From the NCBI GenBank assembly GCA_015064505.1, contig SVSB01000002.1, positions 1 through 47,228 on the forward strand: a stretch of DNA of 47,228 nt, written 5' to 3'. The stretch is from Oscillospiraceae bacterium (GTDB lineage Bacteria; Bacillota; Clostridia; Oscillospirales; CAG-272). The translations under genes and the position numbers were made by a program. The notes under the pieces were generated by a model. The model was not told the origin of the DNA. It worked only from the letters and a program-made list of their open reading frames with translations, and did not search any database. Of the stretch, positions 17,367 through 25,883 are shown piece after piece. Numbering within the stretch: the first letter of the stretch is position 1; each line of letters starts with the position of its first letter.

Positions 17367-17369
17367 GCT

Positions 17370-18500
17370 ATGATCAAGGTACTGAACGTACTGACGGATA
17401 CGAATATAGGCGGCGCGGGCAGACTGCTCGTGCATTATCTGCGCAATTTTGACCGCAGCCGCTTTGAGGTATACGTTGCCCTGCCCGAGGGAAGCCTTCT
17501 TATCCCCGAGGTGGAGAAGGTGGGATACAACGTGATCACCACAAAATACGGCAAGGATAAGACCTTTGAGGCCGGTGCGGTCAAGGAGCTTTGCGGCATC
17601 ATAAGGGAGCTGAAGCCCCATATCGTGCACAGCCACGCCTCCTTAAGCGCACGCGTTGCTTCCCTTCTTTGCGGCACCAAAAGCCGTATGTACACCCGCC
17701 ACTGCGCGTACGATCTGCCCGAGAGCGCCAAGCGCTTTCCAAAGAAGCTTTTTACCGGCGCGGTAAACAATACGCTTTCCACCGCCATCGTTGCCGTTGC
17801 CGACGCCGCGGCAGATAATCTTACGGATACGGGCGTTGACCCCCGCAAGATCACCGTTATCCAGAACGGCGTTGAGCGGCTGCCCGAGCTTTCGGATAGC
17901 GAAAAGACCGCCCTCCGCCAAAGCCTTGGCATTAAAGAGAGCGAAACCGTGCTTATCATCAACGCCCGCCTTACGGCAGTAAAGGGGCACGACTATCTGC
18001 TTCGCGCCTTTAAGGGAATTTCAGAAGCAAAAGAGGATGTTAAGCTCATCGTTCTCGGAACCGGTGAGGAGGAAGCAAGGCTCAAAGCTCTTGCAAAGGA
18101 GCTTGAAATCAGCGATAAGGTGATATTCACGGGCTTTGTAAGCGACGTTGCCCCCTATATCAATATATCCAATATCAACGTGAATTTTTCCTGGGGAACG
18201 GAGACCTCCAGCCTTGCCATAAGCGAGGCAATGACCCTTGGCGTTCCCACCGTTGCCTCCGACTTCGGCGGCAATCCGGGTATGATAGAGGAAGGCATAA
18301 ACGGCATTTTAGTGCCCAATAAGGACGAAATCGCCCTGAGGGATGCGCTTATCGGTCTTATAAACGACCCCGAAAGGCTCAAAAAGCTTGGTGCGGGGGC
18401 ACGCGAGCTTTACGAAAAAAGATTCACGAGTGCCGTAATGACCCGCAAGCTGGAAGCCCTTTACGAAAAAGAGTATAAAGACAAATATGAAAGGACATAA
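17370..18500 (+). CDS. GT4-family glycosyltransferase
   Basis: A 376-aa GT-B glycosyltransferase. The N-terminal acceptor domain begins LNVLTDTNIGGAGRLLVHYL with the Gly-rich loop typical of GT4. The C-terminal donor domain contains the EX7E-like ETSSLAISEAMTLGVPTVASDFGG (about 273-296). It starts 3 nt after the SDR stop behind GGAG. It probably adds sugars to a lipid or surface polymer using an NDP-sugar. Product unknown. Confidence 0.88.
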   Translation: MIKVLNVLTDTNIGGAGRLLVHYLRNFDRSRFEVYVALPEGSLLIPEVEKVGYNVITTKYGKDKTFEAGAVKELCGIIRELKPHIVHSHASLSARVASLLCGTKSRMYTRHCAYDLPESAKRFPKKLFTGAVNNTLSTAIVAVADAAADNLTDTGVDPRKITVIQNGVERLPELSDSEKTALRQSLGIKESETVLIINARLTAVKGHDYLLRAFKGISEAKEDVKLIVLGTGEEEARLKALAKELEISDKVIFTGFVSDVAPYINISNINVNFSWGTETSSLAISEAMTLGVPTVASDFGGNPGMIEEGINGILVPNKDEIALRDALIGLINDPERLKKLGAGARELYEKRFTSAVMTRKLEALYEKEYKDKYERT

Positions 18501-18546
18501 AAGAACACCAAATACGACGAAAACGGAAATATTATGGAATAACGTC

Positions 18547-18575
18547 AAAGGGATGCGGAAAAACCGCATCCCTTT
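18547..18575 (+). terminator. hairpin terminator after the glycosyltransferase operon
   Basis: 12-bp perfect stem AAAGGGATGCGG (18547-18558) with 18564-18575 and an A5 loop. The following T-tract is short, so termination may be partial. Confidence 0.65.
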
Positions 18576-18607
18576 GCTGTGCTTATTACGCCAAGATCCG
18601 ACGTATA

Positions 18608-18642
18608 TTGACAAATACGGGGGAAGTATGGTATACTTCCCC
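18608..18642 (+). promoter_or_regulatory. mntP promoter with overlapping palindromic operator candidate
   Basis: TTGACA (18608-18613), 18 nt, TATACT (18632-18637). A perfect 10-bp inverted repeat, GGGGAAGTAT at 18620-18629 and its complement at 18633-18642, overlaps the -10 box. A bound protein would occlude polymerase. A metal regulator is a reasonable guess given the downstream gene. Confidence 0.6.
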
Positions 18643-18662
18643 TTGTGTTTTGGAGGATTGAT

Positions 18663-19244
18663 ATGTTTGATCTTGCTTTTTTTATAAACAGCATTCTTTT
18701 GGGCGTTGGACTTGCCATGGACGCCTTTTCCGTATCTCTTGCAAACGGCCTTAACGAGCCGAAGATGAAAAGCGGCAAGATATGCGGTGTTGCGGGAATT
18801 TTTTCGCTTTTCCAGTTTGCTATGCCAATGATAGGCTGGATATGCGTTTGTACCGTAGCCCGGTGTTTTGCAATTTTTGAAAAGTGCATTCCCTGGATAG
18901 CGCTTCTTCTCCTTGGATACATAGGCGGCAAGATGCTTTACGAGGGTATTAAAAATAAGGACAGCGACGAGGAAAAGCCCGCCGTGGGAATTAAGGCTTT
19001 GCTCATACAGGGCGTTGCCACCTCCATCGACGCGCTCTCCGTCGGCTTTACCATATCGGGTCACAACTTTATTCAGGCACTTATCGCCTGCCTGCTTATC
19101 GGAGTCGTCACCTTTTTCATCTGCTTTGCGGGTATTCTTATCGGCAAGACCGCAGGTACGAAGCTTGCGGGCAAGGCGGGGATACTTGGCGGCGTGATAC
19201 TTATTCTCATCGGAATCGAGATATTCGTTACCAACGTATTCTGA
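18663..19244 (+). CDS. mntP: manganese efflux pump MntP
   Basis: A 193-aa six-helix membrane protein of the MntP family that exports Mn2+. The start is ATG 18663 with TGGAGG 7 nt upstream. Two similar halves each carry a conserved Asp in a helix: GLAMDAFSVSLANGL (about 18-32) and GVATSIDALSVGFTIS (about 114-129). The length is typical of the family. It is monocistronic with its own promoter, palindrome and terminator. Confidence 0.92.
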   Translation: MFDLAFFINSILLGVGLAMDAFSVSLANGLNEPKMKSGKICGVAGIFSLFQFAMPMIGWICVCTVARCFAIFEKCIPWIALLLLGYIGGKMLYEGIKNKDSDEEKPAVGIKALLIQGVATSIDALSVGFTISGHNFIQALIACLLIGVVTFFICFAGILIGKTAGTKLAGKAGILGGVILILIGIEIFVTNVF

Positions 19245-19261
19245 TATAGGTACAATAATAC

Positions 19262-19293
19262 AAAACAGCTCTATGGCACCATAGAGCTGTTTT
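19262..19293. terminator. bidirectional rho-independent terminator
   Basis: Perfect 15-bp stem (19262-19276 with 19279-19293) flanked by A and T runs, between convergent mntP and the SbcC-like gene. Confidence 0.9.
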
Positions 19294-19306
19294 TGTATTT
19301 GCATTT

Positions 19307-21583
19307 TTAAAGAATAATATGCTCAAAGCTTCCGTATTCCGCGCTTTGTGCCTCGAAATTACGGCAGGTGAACAGCAAGCTCTGTATTCCCCGCTCCCCC
19401 TCGGAGGAAAGAAGCTTCAGGGCAAGAGCGGTGCGGTTCTTATCCTGATGGGCAAAGCTCTCATCGAACACCACGGGAGGCTTTTCCCGCTTATACAGCA
19501 GATCTATCAGAGCGAGGCGCAGTGAGATATACGCAAGATCCCTGGTACCCGCACTGAAATACTCAAGACTGCGTATTCCATCGGGAGAAATACAAACGGC
19601 GGAAAGCTCTCCGTCCACTCTGATGCCCGAATATTTACCGCCCGTAACGGCGGAAAGTCTGCGGCACGCTCCCTCGGAAAGATATGGTGCAACGCCGCCG
19701 CGGAGATTCTGCCCCGCAGTACCCAAAGCCTCTATGGCTTTAACGCAAGCGTTATACTGCCTTGTTTTTGCGGCGTAAGTCTTTTGCGCTTCGTTAAGCC
19801 TTCCCGCGATCTCGCAGGGGTCCTCTGCCTTTGCCTTATGCTCCGCAAGAGAGATCTTTCTGTTGTATATCTCCTTTTCCTGCATTTCCGACTGGGTGCG
19901 GTAGAACTCCACTTCCCTCTCGCAGGCTTTGATATCAACCGCATCAGCATCGGCAACGCCAAGCTCCTCAAGGCGTGCTTTAAGCGTACCTTCGCTCTCC
20001 TCCCCCGCATCGCGGCGGGCGGCATCGGCGTGCGCCTTTGCGGCAGTATACGCGGACTTAAGCTCAAGCGCCTTCTCACGCTTTTCTTCGGCATTTTTTG
20101 CGGCTTTCGTAAGTGCCGCGGCAAGCTCGCCCTCTGCCGTGCATCCAAGGTCGTTGATAAGTGCCTCTGCTTTTTTATTCCCATCCGCAAGAGCTATATT
20201 TGCGTTATTAAGAGCCTGCTCCGCTTCCGTGCGCTTGTCCGTCAGGTCGCAGAAGCGGCTGTGATCGCGCTTATAGCGCTCCACTCCGTCGCAAAAGCCC
20301 TCGTAGGAGCAGCCTCTTCCGAAAAGCTCCATAAGAGCCCGTGCCCTTTTTCGCGGAGAAGCGGAAAGAAGCATAAGCGCGATACCGACAGCACCAAGCA
20401 CGGCACCGCCGCAAAGAAGCACGGGGGTAATACTAAGCTCAAGCACCATTGCCGCCACTGCGCAAACAGCACCAAGCACCGTTAATACGGCACCCACGGT
20501 AAGCTTCTTTTTGAAGCTTGAAAGCATAGAAGCGACGGAGGCGCGGAGCGCATCTGCGCCGCCGTAAATATCAATGGTGTTTTCTATCTCCGAATATTCA
20601 GGAAGTGAGGCAAGCTCGTCCTTAATACGGGCAAGCTCTGCGGAGGCATCCGCCGCCCTGCTCTGCAAAACAGGAAGCTCTGCGGCAGTAATGCGGGCAA
20701 GGGATATATTTTCTGCCGTGGGAAGCTTTCCGTCCGGCGCTATCTCCTTCAGCGCATAAACGGCATCCTCCGCCGCTTTTTCGTGCTTTTTTATTTCTTC
20801 ACGCAACGCAAGCTTGCGATATATTTCGCCCGCCTCCATGCGCTTTTTTGCTTTCTCAAGGCGCGCGTCAAGGGTCTCCTTTTTGGCGGTACGCTCACCG
20901 ATCTCCCCCTCCAGAGAAATAATGGCGCGGTTGGATCCCTCTGCCCTCTGCAGACGCTCACGGAGCTCCTCCATCTCCGTTTCCAGCTCCGCAAGCTCAC
21001 CGCCCACGCCCTTTTTATGGCGCAAAGAGGTGCGCAGATCGTCAAGGCGCTTCATTGCCTTTTTGGCATCCGTTCCCTCCTCGCCCGAGAAGAGAATGTT
21101 GCCGATAGCCTCCGTAAGCTCCGCTTTATTGGGGGCGCTGTCCGCAAGCTGACGGAAATACGCGGTATCGGCGAATACCTTGGCACTAACGCCGAAAAGC
21201 ACCTGTCCCGCATCCTTACCGACGGCAATCTTTTCGCCCGTCTGCTCGTCGATAAGCATTACCTCGTCTCTCACAGACTCTCTGATGCCCGAAGAAGATA
21301 CGGAAAGACGGCGCTCCAGAATATATCTTTTACCTCCGCTTATAAGCACCGCGCTTCCCCCCGCATAGGAGGAATTGAAGGGCATATGGCGCTCTCTTTC
21401 GGAAAGCTCCTCACCGTTCGTTTTCTGACCGGAAAGTCCGTAGAAAAGGAACTTAATGAACGAAGCAACGGTGCTCTTTCCGCTTTCGTTTTTGCCCTCG
21501 ATTATGTTAAGTCCGGGCCCCAAAGAAATACTGAAGTCGGAAAGCCCCGCAAATTTATCTATATGTAAGCTTTCTATAATCAT
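19307..21583 (-). CDS. SbcC/YhaN-like SMC-type ATPase with central membrane hairpin
   Basis: A 758-aa partner of the SbcD-like nuclease. Walker A is GKNESGKST (30-38). Coiled coil spans about 190-330 and 430-620. The C-terminal head has the signature FSAGTRDLAYISLR (676-689) and Walker B PVVFDESF (703-710). At the apex, where SbcC/Rad50 has a CxxC zinc hook, there are two hydrophobic segments (about 361-408), as in B. subtilis YhaN. The complex may therefore sit at the membrane. It starts 1 nt after the SbcD-like stop (TGATATG). Confidence 0.85.
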   Translation of the reverse strand: MIIESLHIDKFAGLSDFSISLGPGLNIIEGKNESGKSTVASFIKFLFYGLSGQKTNGEELSERERHMPFNSSYAGGSAVLISGGKRYILERRLSVSSSGIRESVRDEVMLIDEQTGEKIAVGKDAGQVLFGVSAKVFADTAYFRQLADSAPNKAELTEAIGNILFSGEEGTDAKKAMKRLDDLRTSLRHKKGVGGELAELETEMEELRERLQRAEGSNRAIISLEGEIGERTAKKETLDARLEKAKKRMEAGEIYRKLALREEIKKHEKAAEDAVYALKEIAPDGKLPTAENISLARITAAELPVLQSRAADASAELARIKDELASLPEYSEIENTIDIYGGADALRASVASMLSSFKKKLTVGAVLTVLGAVCAVAAMVLELSITPVLLCGGAVLGAVGIALMLLSASPRKRARALMELFGRGCSYEGFCDGVERYKRDHSRFCDLTDKRTEAEQALNNANIALADGNKKAEALINDLGCTAEGELAAALTKAAKNAEEKREKALELKSAYTAAKAHADAARRDAGEESEGTLKARLEELGVADADAVDIKACEREVEFYRTQSEMQEKEIYNRKISLAEHKAKAEDPCEIAGRLNEAQKTYAAKTRQYNACVKAIEALGTAGQNLRGGVAPYLSEGACRRLSAVTGGKYSGIRVDGELSAVCISPDGIRSLEYFSAGTRDLAYISLRLALIDLLYKREKPPVVFDESFAHQDKNRTALALKLLSSEGERGIQSLLFTCRNFEAQSAEYGSFEHIIL

Positions 21584-21584
21584 A

Positions 21585-22712
21585 TCAAAACTCCCCCGGG
21601 ACAGTTCCGTTCAAGGTTGCAAGACCGTACCTTAAGGCATCCGCCGCCGTTCTTCTCGTTTCCTCGTCGGCAGAGGTAAGCTCGGGCAGAAGGGTGCGGT
21701 ACAAGGCTCCCCGTATGGTAATATCTCTTTCAAGGCGGTCGCCGTCGAAGGTGGGAACCGTCTTATCCCTTACCTCCAGATCAAAAAGCTTCTGTGCCGC
21801 CTCGGGGAACCCGTCGAAGCTTATCTCGGGAGATACCGCGCCCGTAAGCACCAGGCGAAGGATAGTATCACCCGCGTATTTTTTTGCTTCTATCAGCGCG
21901 TTTACCTTTTCCCGCGCCTCCTCAAGGGTAAGCGCCCCCGTAAGGTCGCACTCCGCTATCTCGTAGCGGCGGCGGGAGAAGGGCACGAAATCGCACTCGC
22001 ATTCGCCGTTGTATCCGATATCTATAAGATAAGCGCCGAGAACACCACATTCGTCAAAGCTTCTGCCCTCGGGTGCGCCGCTGTAACCGTAACGCACGTT
22101 GTCAACGCGCTTGATCTCGCCCTTTTTGTGTATGTGTCCGAGGGCGGCGTAATCAAAGCCTGCGCGCACGATATCCCCCTCACTTACGGGGCAATAACGG
22201 GATATGGGAGAGGTGGTGTCGCAATGGGCGCAGAGGAGCTTGGTTCTGCCGTTTTGCTCCGTTTCCGCGCCGATAAGAGGATTTTCCGTGAGGGCGGGAG
22301 TGGTAAAAGCCCAACCGTACACGTCCGTACCAAGATCGGGGAATTCAAAGCGGGAAAGCTTCGTATCCTTAAAGATATATACGTTATCGGGGAATTTTTT
22401 TGAGGCGTAAACGGAGCCTTGACTTATGGGATCGTGATTGCCGGGCGCGATAATGAACTTACAGCGCTTTGCCCCCTCGAACTCCCTTATCATAAGATCC
22501 ACGGTCTCTCTCGTTGCGGAGCCGTCGTCGAACAGATCTCCCGCAAGCAAGACGATATCAACCTCCATACGGCGCACGTACAGCATCATTGCCGTAAAGG
22601 TGGCGCGCAGATCGTTGCGCCTTGCCTCGCCCTTGCGCAGATCAAGGCGCGAAAAGGGCGTGTCCAGATGAATATCCGCAGTATGGAATATTCTTAATTT
22701 GCGATCCTTCAT
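21585..22712 (-). CDS. SbcD/YhaO-like DNA exonuclease (metallophosphoesterase)
   Basis: A 375-aa nuclease subunit. The five phosphoesterase motifs are visible in order: DIHLD (about 14-18), GDLFDD (about 58-63), GNHDP (about 92-96), AHCD and GHIH. The capping domain and C-terminal helical region follow to 375. It should process DNA ends or hairpins with the YhaN-like ATPase encoded immediately downstream. The start has a GGGGGA SD. Confidence 0.9.
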   Translation of the reverse strand: MKDRKLRIFHTADIHLDTPFSRLDLRKGEARRNDLRATFTAMMLYVRRMEVDIVLLAGDLFDDGSATRETVDLMIREFEGAKRCKFIIAPGNHDPISQGSVYASKKFPDNVYIFKDTKLSRFEFPDLGTDVYGWAFTTPALTENPLIGAETEQNGRTKLLCAHCDTTSPISRYCPVSEGDIVRAGFDYAALGHIHKKGEIKRVDNVRYGYSGAPEGRSFDECGVLGAYLIDIGYNGECECDFVPFSRRRYEIAECDLTGALTLEEAREKVNALIEAKKYAGDTILRLVLTGAVSPEISFDGFPEAAQKLFDLEVRDKTVPTFDGDRLERDITIRGALYRTLLPELTSADEETRRTAADALRYGLATLNGTVPGEF

Positions 22713-22741
22713 AAAATTCCCCCTTTTGTTTCTTCATAATA

Positions 22742-22770
22742 ATTTTATCATAGCCCGCAGAGATTATCAA
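22742..22770 (-). promoter_or_regulatory. promoter for the SbcD/SbcC-like operon
   Basis: Minus strand: TTGATA (22765-22770), 17 nt, TAAAAT (22742-22747), about 30 nt before the start codon. Confidence 0.7.
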
Positions 22771-22777
22771 GTAAAGT

Positions 22778-22806
22778 TTGACATAATTCGCGCCCTGTGA
22801 TAAAAT
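22778..22806 (+). promoter_or_regulatory. promoter for the uracil-DNA glycosylase operon
   Basis: TTGACA (22778-22783), 17 nt, TAAAAT (22801-22806). It is back to back with the SbcD promoter, so two DNA-repair units diverge here. Confidence 0.85.
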
Positions 22807-22832
22807 GTTACAAATGATATGCGGAGGTATTT

Positions 22833-23390
22833 ATGGCAAAGCTTGACGGTCTGAAAAAAGTCTGCGAGGAATGCAAAGGCTGCCCCCTTTGGGAAAGCCG
22901 CAAAAATCTCGTTTTCGGCGTTGGAAACGAGGATGCGGATATTATGTTCATCGGTGAAGCACCCGGCCAGCAGGAGGACGAGCAGGGCGTGCCCTTCGTG
23001 GGTGCCGCAGGTCAGCTCTTCGACCGCTATCTTTTTGCCGTTGACATACCCAGAGAAAGCGTTTATATCGCCAATATATTGAAGTGCCGCCCGCCCCGCA
23101 ATCGGGATCCCCTGCCCGCAGAGGAGGATGCGTGCATAGAGCATCTGTATAAGCAGATAGAAGCCATCGACCCCAAAATAATCGTATGTCTGGGGCGCGT
23201 GTCCGCAAAACGCCTCATAGACGAAAACTATATGATAACAAAGCAGCACGGCAAATGGCAGACGAAGGGCGGCAGACATATCACCGCCGTCTACCACCCC
23301 TCCGCCCTCCTCCGCGACCCCGCAAAAAAAGCCGATATGCTTGAGGATATGAAAGCAGTAAAAGCAAAGCTTGATACTCTCAGAGCTTGA
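22833..23390 (+). CDS. family 4 (Fe-S) uracil-DNA glycosylase
   Basis: A 185-aa enzyme that removes uracil from DNA. The 4Fe-4S ligands are most likely Cys14, Cys17, Cys85 (ILKCRPP) and Cys101; Cys11 is an extra nearby cysteine. The catalytic/uracil motifs are GEAPGQQEDEQG (41-52) and HPSALLR (155-161). The length is typical of family 4. SD GGAGG. It may be co-transcribed with the next two genes, which follow after a 34-nt gap. Confidence 0.92.
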   Translation: MAKLDGLKKVCEECKGCPLWESRKNLVFGVGNEDADIMFIGEAPGQQEDEQGVPFVGAAGQLFDRYLFAVDIPRESVYIANILKCRPPRNRDPLPAEEDACIEHLYKQIEAIDPKIIVCLGRVSAKRLIDENYMITKQHGKWQTKGGRHITAVYHPSALLRDPAKKADMLEDMKAVKAKLDTLRA

Positions 23391-23424
23391 CGATAAGACG
23401 AAAACCGCGAAAGGAAGCAAAGCA

Positions 23425-24462
23425 ATGCACGGCAGTATACGCATAAGCGGAATAAAGAACGGCCACGTGCAGGGGATAGCGGTGGACGAAAAAAACGGGC
23501 ATATGTATTTTTCCTTCACTACCTGCCTCATAAAAACGGATATGGACGGCAACGTTATCGGAAGCGTGCAGGGGCTTTGCGGACATTTGGGCTGCATTGC
23601 GTTCTGCCCCAAGGATAACAGAGTCTACGGCTCCCTTGAATATAAGCACGACAGCATAGGCGCGGGCATAATGCAGCGCCTTGGGGAGAGCAGAGATATT
23701 GCCGACGGCTTTTACGTTGCAATATTTGACGTTGCCAAAATAAACGGATGCAATATGGATGCGGAGCTCGACGGCGTTATGACCGCGGTCCATCTTGCGG
23801 AGGTTCTTGAGGACTTTTCCGCAGAGGGGCACAGATACGGCTGCAGCGGTATAGACGGCATCACCTTTGCCCCCGCGCCGGGAGATACCTCGGGCAAAAA
23901 GGATCTTTACGTTGCCTACGGTATTTACGGGGACGTAAGCAGGGATGATAACGACTATCAGGTCATTCTGCGATACGGTACCGAGGATTGGAAGGAATAC
24001 GAGCGCCCCTTGAATCAGGATAATATGCACCGATGCGGCCCGAAGAAGCCGGACGGCAAATATTTCGTATACACGGGAAACACCACCTACGGAGTGCAGA
24101 ATCTGGAATACGATCAATACTCGGGATATATGCTTGCGGCGGTATACAGAGGGCGCAAGGAGAGCTTCCCCAACTTTCCAATGTTCGCAATAGACCTGAA
24201 CGCATCAGCCTCTTACAAAGAGCTGAAGAACACAAGCGAATGCGCGGATCAGCTTGTCCTTGCAAAAACGGGCGTGCACGATGAAAAGACCGATATTTAC
24301 GGGATCGAGCATCCCTACGGCGCAACGGGAATGATCTCCCTTGGCAACGGACTGTTTTATTTTTCCGAGGATTTTAAGGAAAACGGCACTTGGGGCACGG
24401 AAGTAAAGCTATACCGCTTCTGCAAGGAAAGCGGCAGGTTTACCCCATGGGATAAGGAGTAA
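23425..24462 (+). CDS. conserved protein of likely beta-propeller fold, unknown function
   Basis: A 345-aa cytoplasmic protein (start ATG 23425, SD AAAGGAA). Repeated short strand-turn units suggest a beta-propeller: GIAVDEKNGHMYFSFTTCLIKTDMDG, GCIAFCPKDNRVYGSLEYKH, NLEYDQYSGYMLAAVY and ISLGNGLFYFSEDF. Cofactor or catalytic motifs are not evident. It lies 4 nt upstream of sn-glycerol-1-phosphate dehydrogenase, and both begin Met-His-Gly. A functional link with that enzyme is suggested only by position. Confidence 0.6.
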   Translation: MHGSIRISGIKNGHVQGIAVDEKNGHMYFSFTTCLIKTDMDGNVIGSVQGLCGHLGCIAFCPKDNRVYGSLEYKHDSIGAGIMQRLGESRDIADGFYVAIFDVAKINGCNMDAELDGVMTAVHLAEVLEDFSAEGHRYGCSGIDGITFAPAPGDTSGKKDLYVAYGIYGDVSRDDNDYQVILRYGTEDWKEYERPLNQDNMHRCGPKKPDGKYFVYTGNTTYGVQNLEYDQYSGYMLAAVYRGRKESFPNFPMFAIDLNASASYKELKNTSECADQLVLAKTGVHDEKTDIYGIEHPYGATGMISLGNGLFYFSEDFKENGTWGTEVKLYRFCKESGRFTPWDKE

Positions 24463-24466
24463 GGCA

Positions 24467-25732
24467 ATGCACGGAATTCTTGACGTAATAGAGGATTTTA
24501 AAAAGGATTGTCCCTGCGGGCACGTGCACGAGACGGCGGTGCGGGACGTGCGCATCGGCTCGGGGCTTGTAAGCTGCGTGGGTGATATACTCAAGGAAAA
24601 CGGCTTTTCCGCTTCCCTCTTGGTGGTTGCGGATAAAAACACACTGAACGCCGCGAAGGGGATCGAGGCAAGCCTTGAAAGCTTCAAGGTACGGTACAAG
24701 ATATACAACGATCTTCGGGTCGCTACCATGGAGGAAGTGAACGCGATCGAGGAGCTTATACGGGACGGGGACGTTTCCGTACTTTCCGTAGGTACGGGCT
24801 CGTTAAACGATATCTGCCGCCTTGCCTGCGCCCGCCGTGAAAAGAAGCTCTGCATCTTTGCCACCGCTCCGTCAATGGACGGCTTTGCCTCCTACGGAGC
24901 GCCCATAGTGCATAAGGGATTCAAAGCCACCTACGCCGCAAAAAGCCCCGACGTTATCATCGGCGATACGAAGATCCTTGCCGCCGCTCCCCCTGCGCTG
25001 AAATCTGCGGGCTTTGGAGATATGATGGCAAAATACGTGGGACTTGCCGATTGGCAGATATCCGCCCTGCTCACGGGGGAATATTACTGCGAAAGAATAG
25101 CCGCGCTCACGAGAGAAGCCGCAGACGAGCTTATGTCTATGGCGGATAAGGTAACGGTCAACGACGAGTATACCGCAGGCAAGATCTTTGAAGCTCTGCT
25201 TAAAACGGGCGTTGGGATGAGCTTTGCAAAAAATTCCCGCCCCGCCAGCGGAAGCGAGCACGTTATTGCCCACCTTATTGAGTGCGTGGAGCTGAGGGAC
25301 GGCATCATCCCCAATTATCACGGCGAGGACGTGGGCGTTTGCACCCTTGAGATGCTGAAGTATTATAACCGCCTTGCAGAGCAAAGCTCCGTCTGCACCG
25401 CCGGAGAAAAGGTGGATTGGAGCGAGGTGCGCAGCTTTTACGGCGAGATGTGGGAGGACGTGGAAAAGCTCAACTTCCCCGATAACGTGGTGGACGCCGT
25501 AGACGAAACCGAGCTTGCCCGCCGCTGGCAGGATATAGTTAAGATCATAAAGAGCATCCCAAGCTACGAGGAATGCAAAGCGGCAATGAAGCTTGCAGGC
25601 TGCAAGCTGACCGTTGACGATATCGGCAAGAAAAAACAGCTCTTCGACGCTTGCGTAAAATTCTCCCCCTATATGCGCCGAAGACTCACCCTCCTCCGCC
25701 TTAGAGATATGCTCTCCGCAGATAAGCAGTAA
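24467..25732 (+). CDS. egsA: sn-glycerol-1-phosphate dehydrogenase (AraM/EgsA-like)
   Basis: A 421-aa member of the iron-containing alcohol dehydrogenase-like superfamily. It reduces dihydroxyacetone phosphate to sn-glycerol-1-phosphate with NAD(P)H. Cofactor binding is seen in SVGTGSLNDICR and the substrate region in FATAPSMDGFAS. Likely metal ligands are Asp in GFGDMMAKY, His in GSEHVIAHL and His in NYHGEDVGV. In archaea the product builds ether lipids; in Bacillus AraM it feeds heptaprenylglycerol phosphate. It ends the operon before a strong terminator. Confidence 0.88.
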   Translation: MHGILDVIEDFKKDCPCGHVHETAVRDVRIGSGLVSCVGDILKENGFSASLLVVADKNTLNAAKGIEASLESFKVRYKIYNDLRVATMEEVNAIEELIRDGDVSVLSVGTGSLNDICRLACARREKKLCIFATAPSMDGFASYGAPIVHKGFKATYAAKSPDVIIGDTKILAAAPPALKSAGFGDMMAKYVGLADWQISALLTGEYYCERIAALTREAADELMSMADKVTVNDEYTAGKIFEALLKTGVGMSFAKNSRPASGSEHVIAHLIECVELRDGIIPNYHGEDVGVCTLEMLKYYNRLAEQSSVCTAGEKVDWSEVRSFYGEMWEDVEKLNFPDNVVDAVDETELARRWQDIVKIIKSIPSYEECKAAMKLAGCKLTVDDIGKKKQLFDACVKFSPYMRRRLTLLRLRDMLSADKQ

Positions 25733-25751
25733 ATCAAAGGAAAATGAAACG

Positions 25752-25795
25752 AAAACCGGCTGTTCAATGCCAAATGGCATTGAACAGCCGGTTTT
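25752..25795 (+). terminator. strong rho-independent terminator
   Basis: Perfect 20-bp stem (25752-25771 with 25776-25795, loop AAAT) ending in a T5 run. Confidence 0.95.
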
Positions 25796-25811
25796 TGGAT
25801 CAGACAAAAGA

Positions 25812-25846
25812 ACAAGCACCGCAAAGCTTGATTCTGCGGTGCTTGT
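25812..25846 (-). terminator. terminator of the cohesin/dockerin operon
   Basis: Perfect 12-bp stem ACAAGCACCGCA (25812-25823) with 25835-25846. On the minus strand it is followed by a T-rich tract, 38 nt past the stop of the large secreted protein. Confidence 0.85.
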
Positions 25847-25883
25847 CCGAAACAAATAGATTTAAATATCTACTAATGGTTGA

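Noticed and set aside
18614..18662. yybP-ykoY manganese riboswitch upstream of mntP
   Set aside because: The GGGGAAGTA string is suggestive, but it overlaps the promoter -10 box and the leader is too short for the aptamer.
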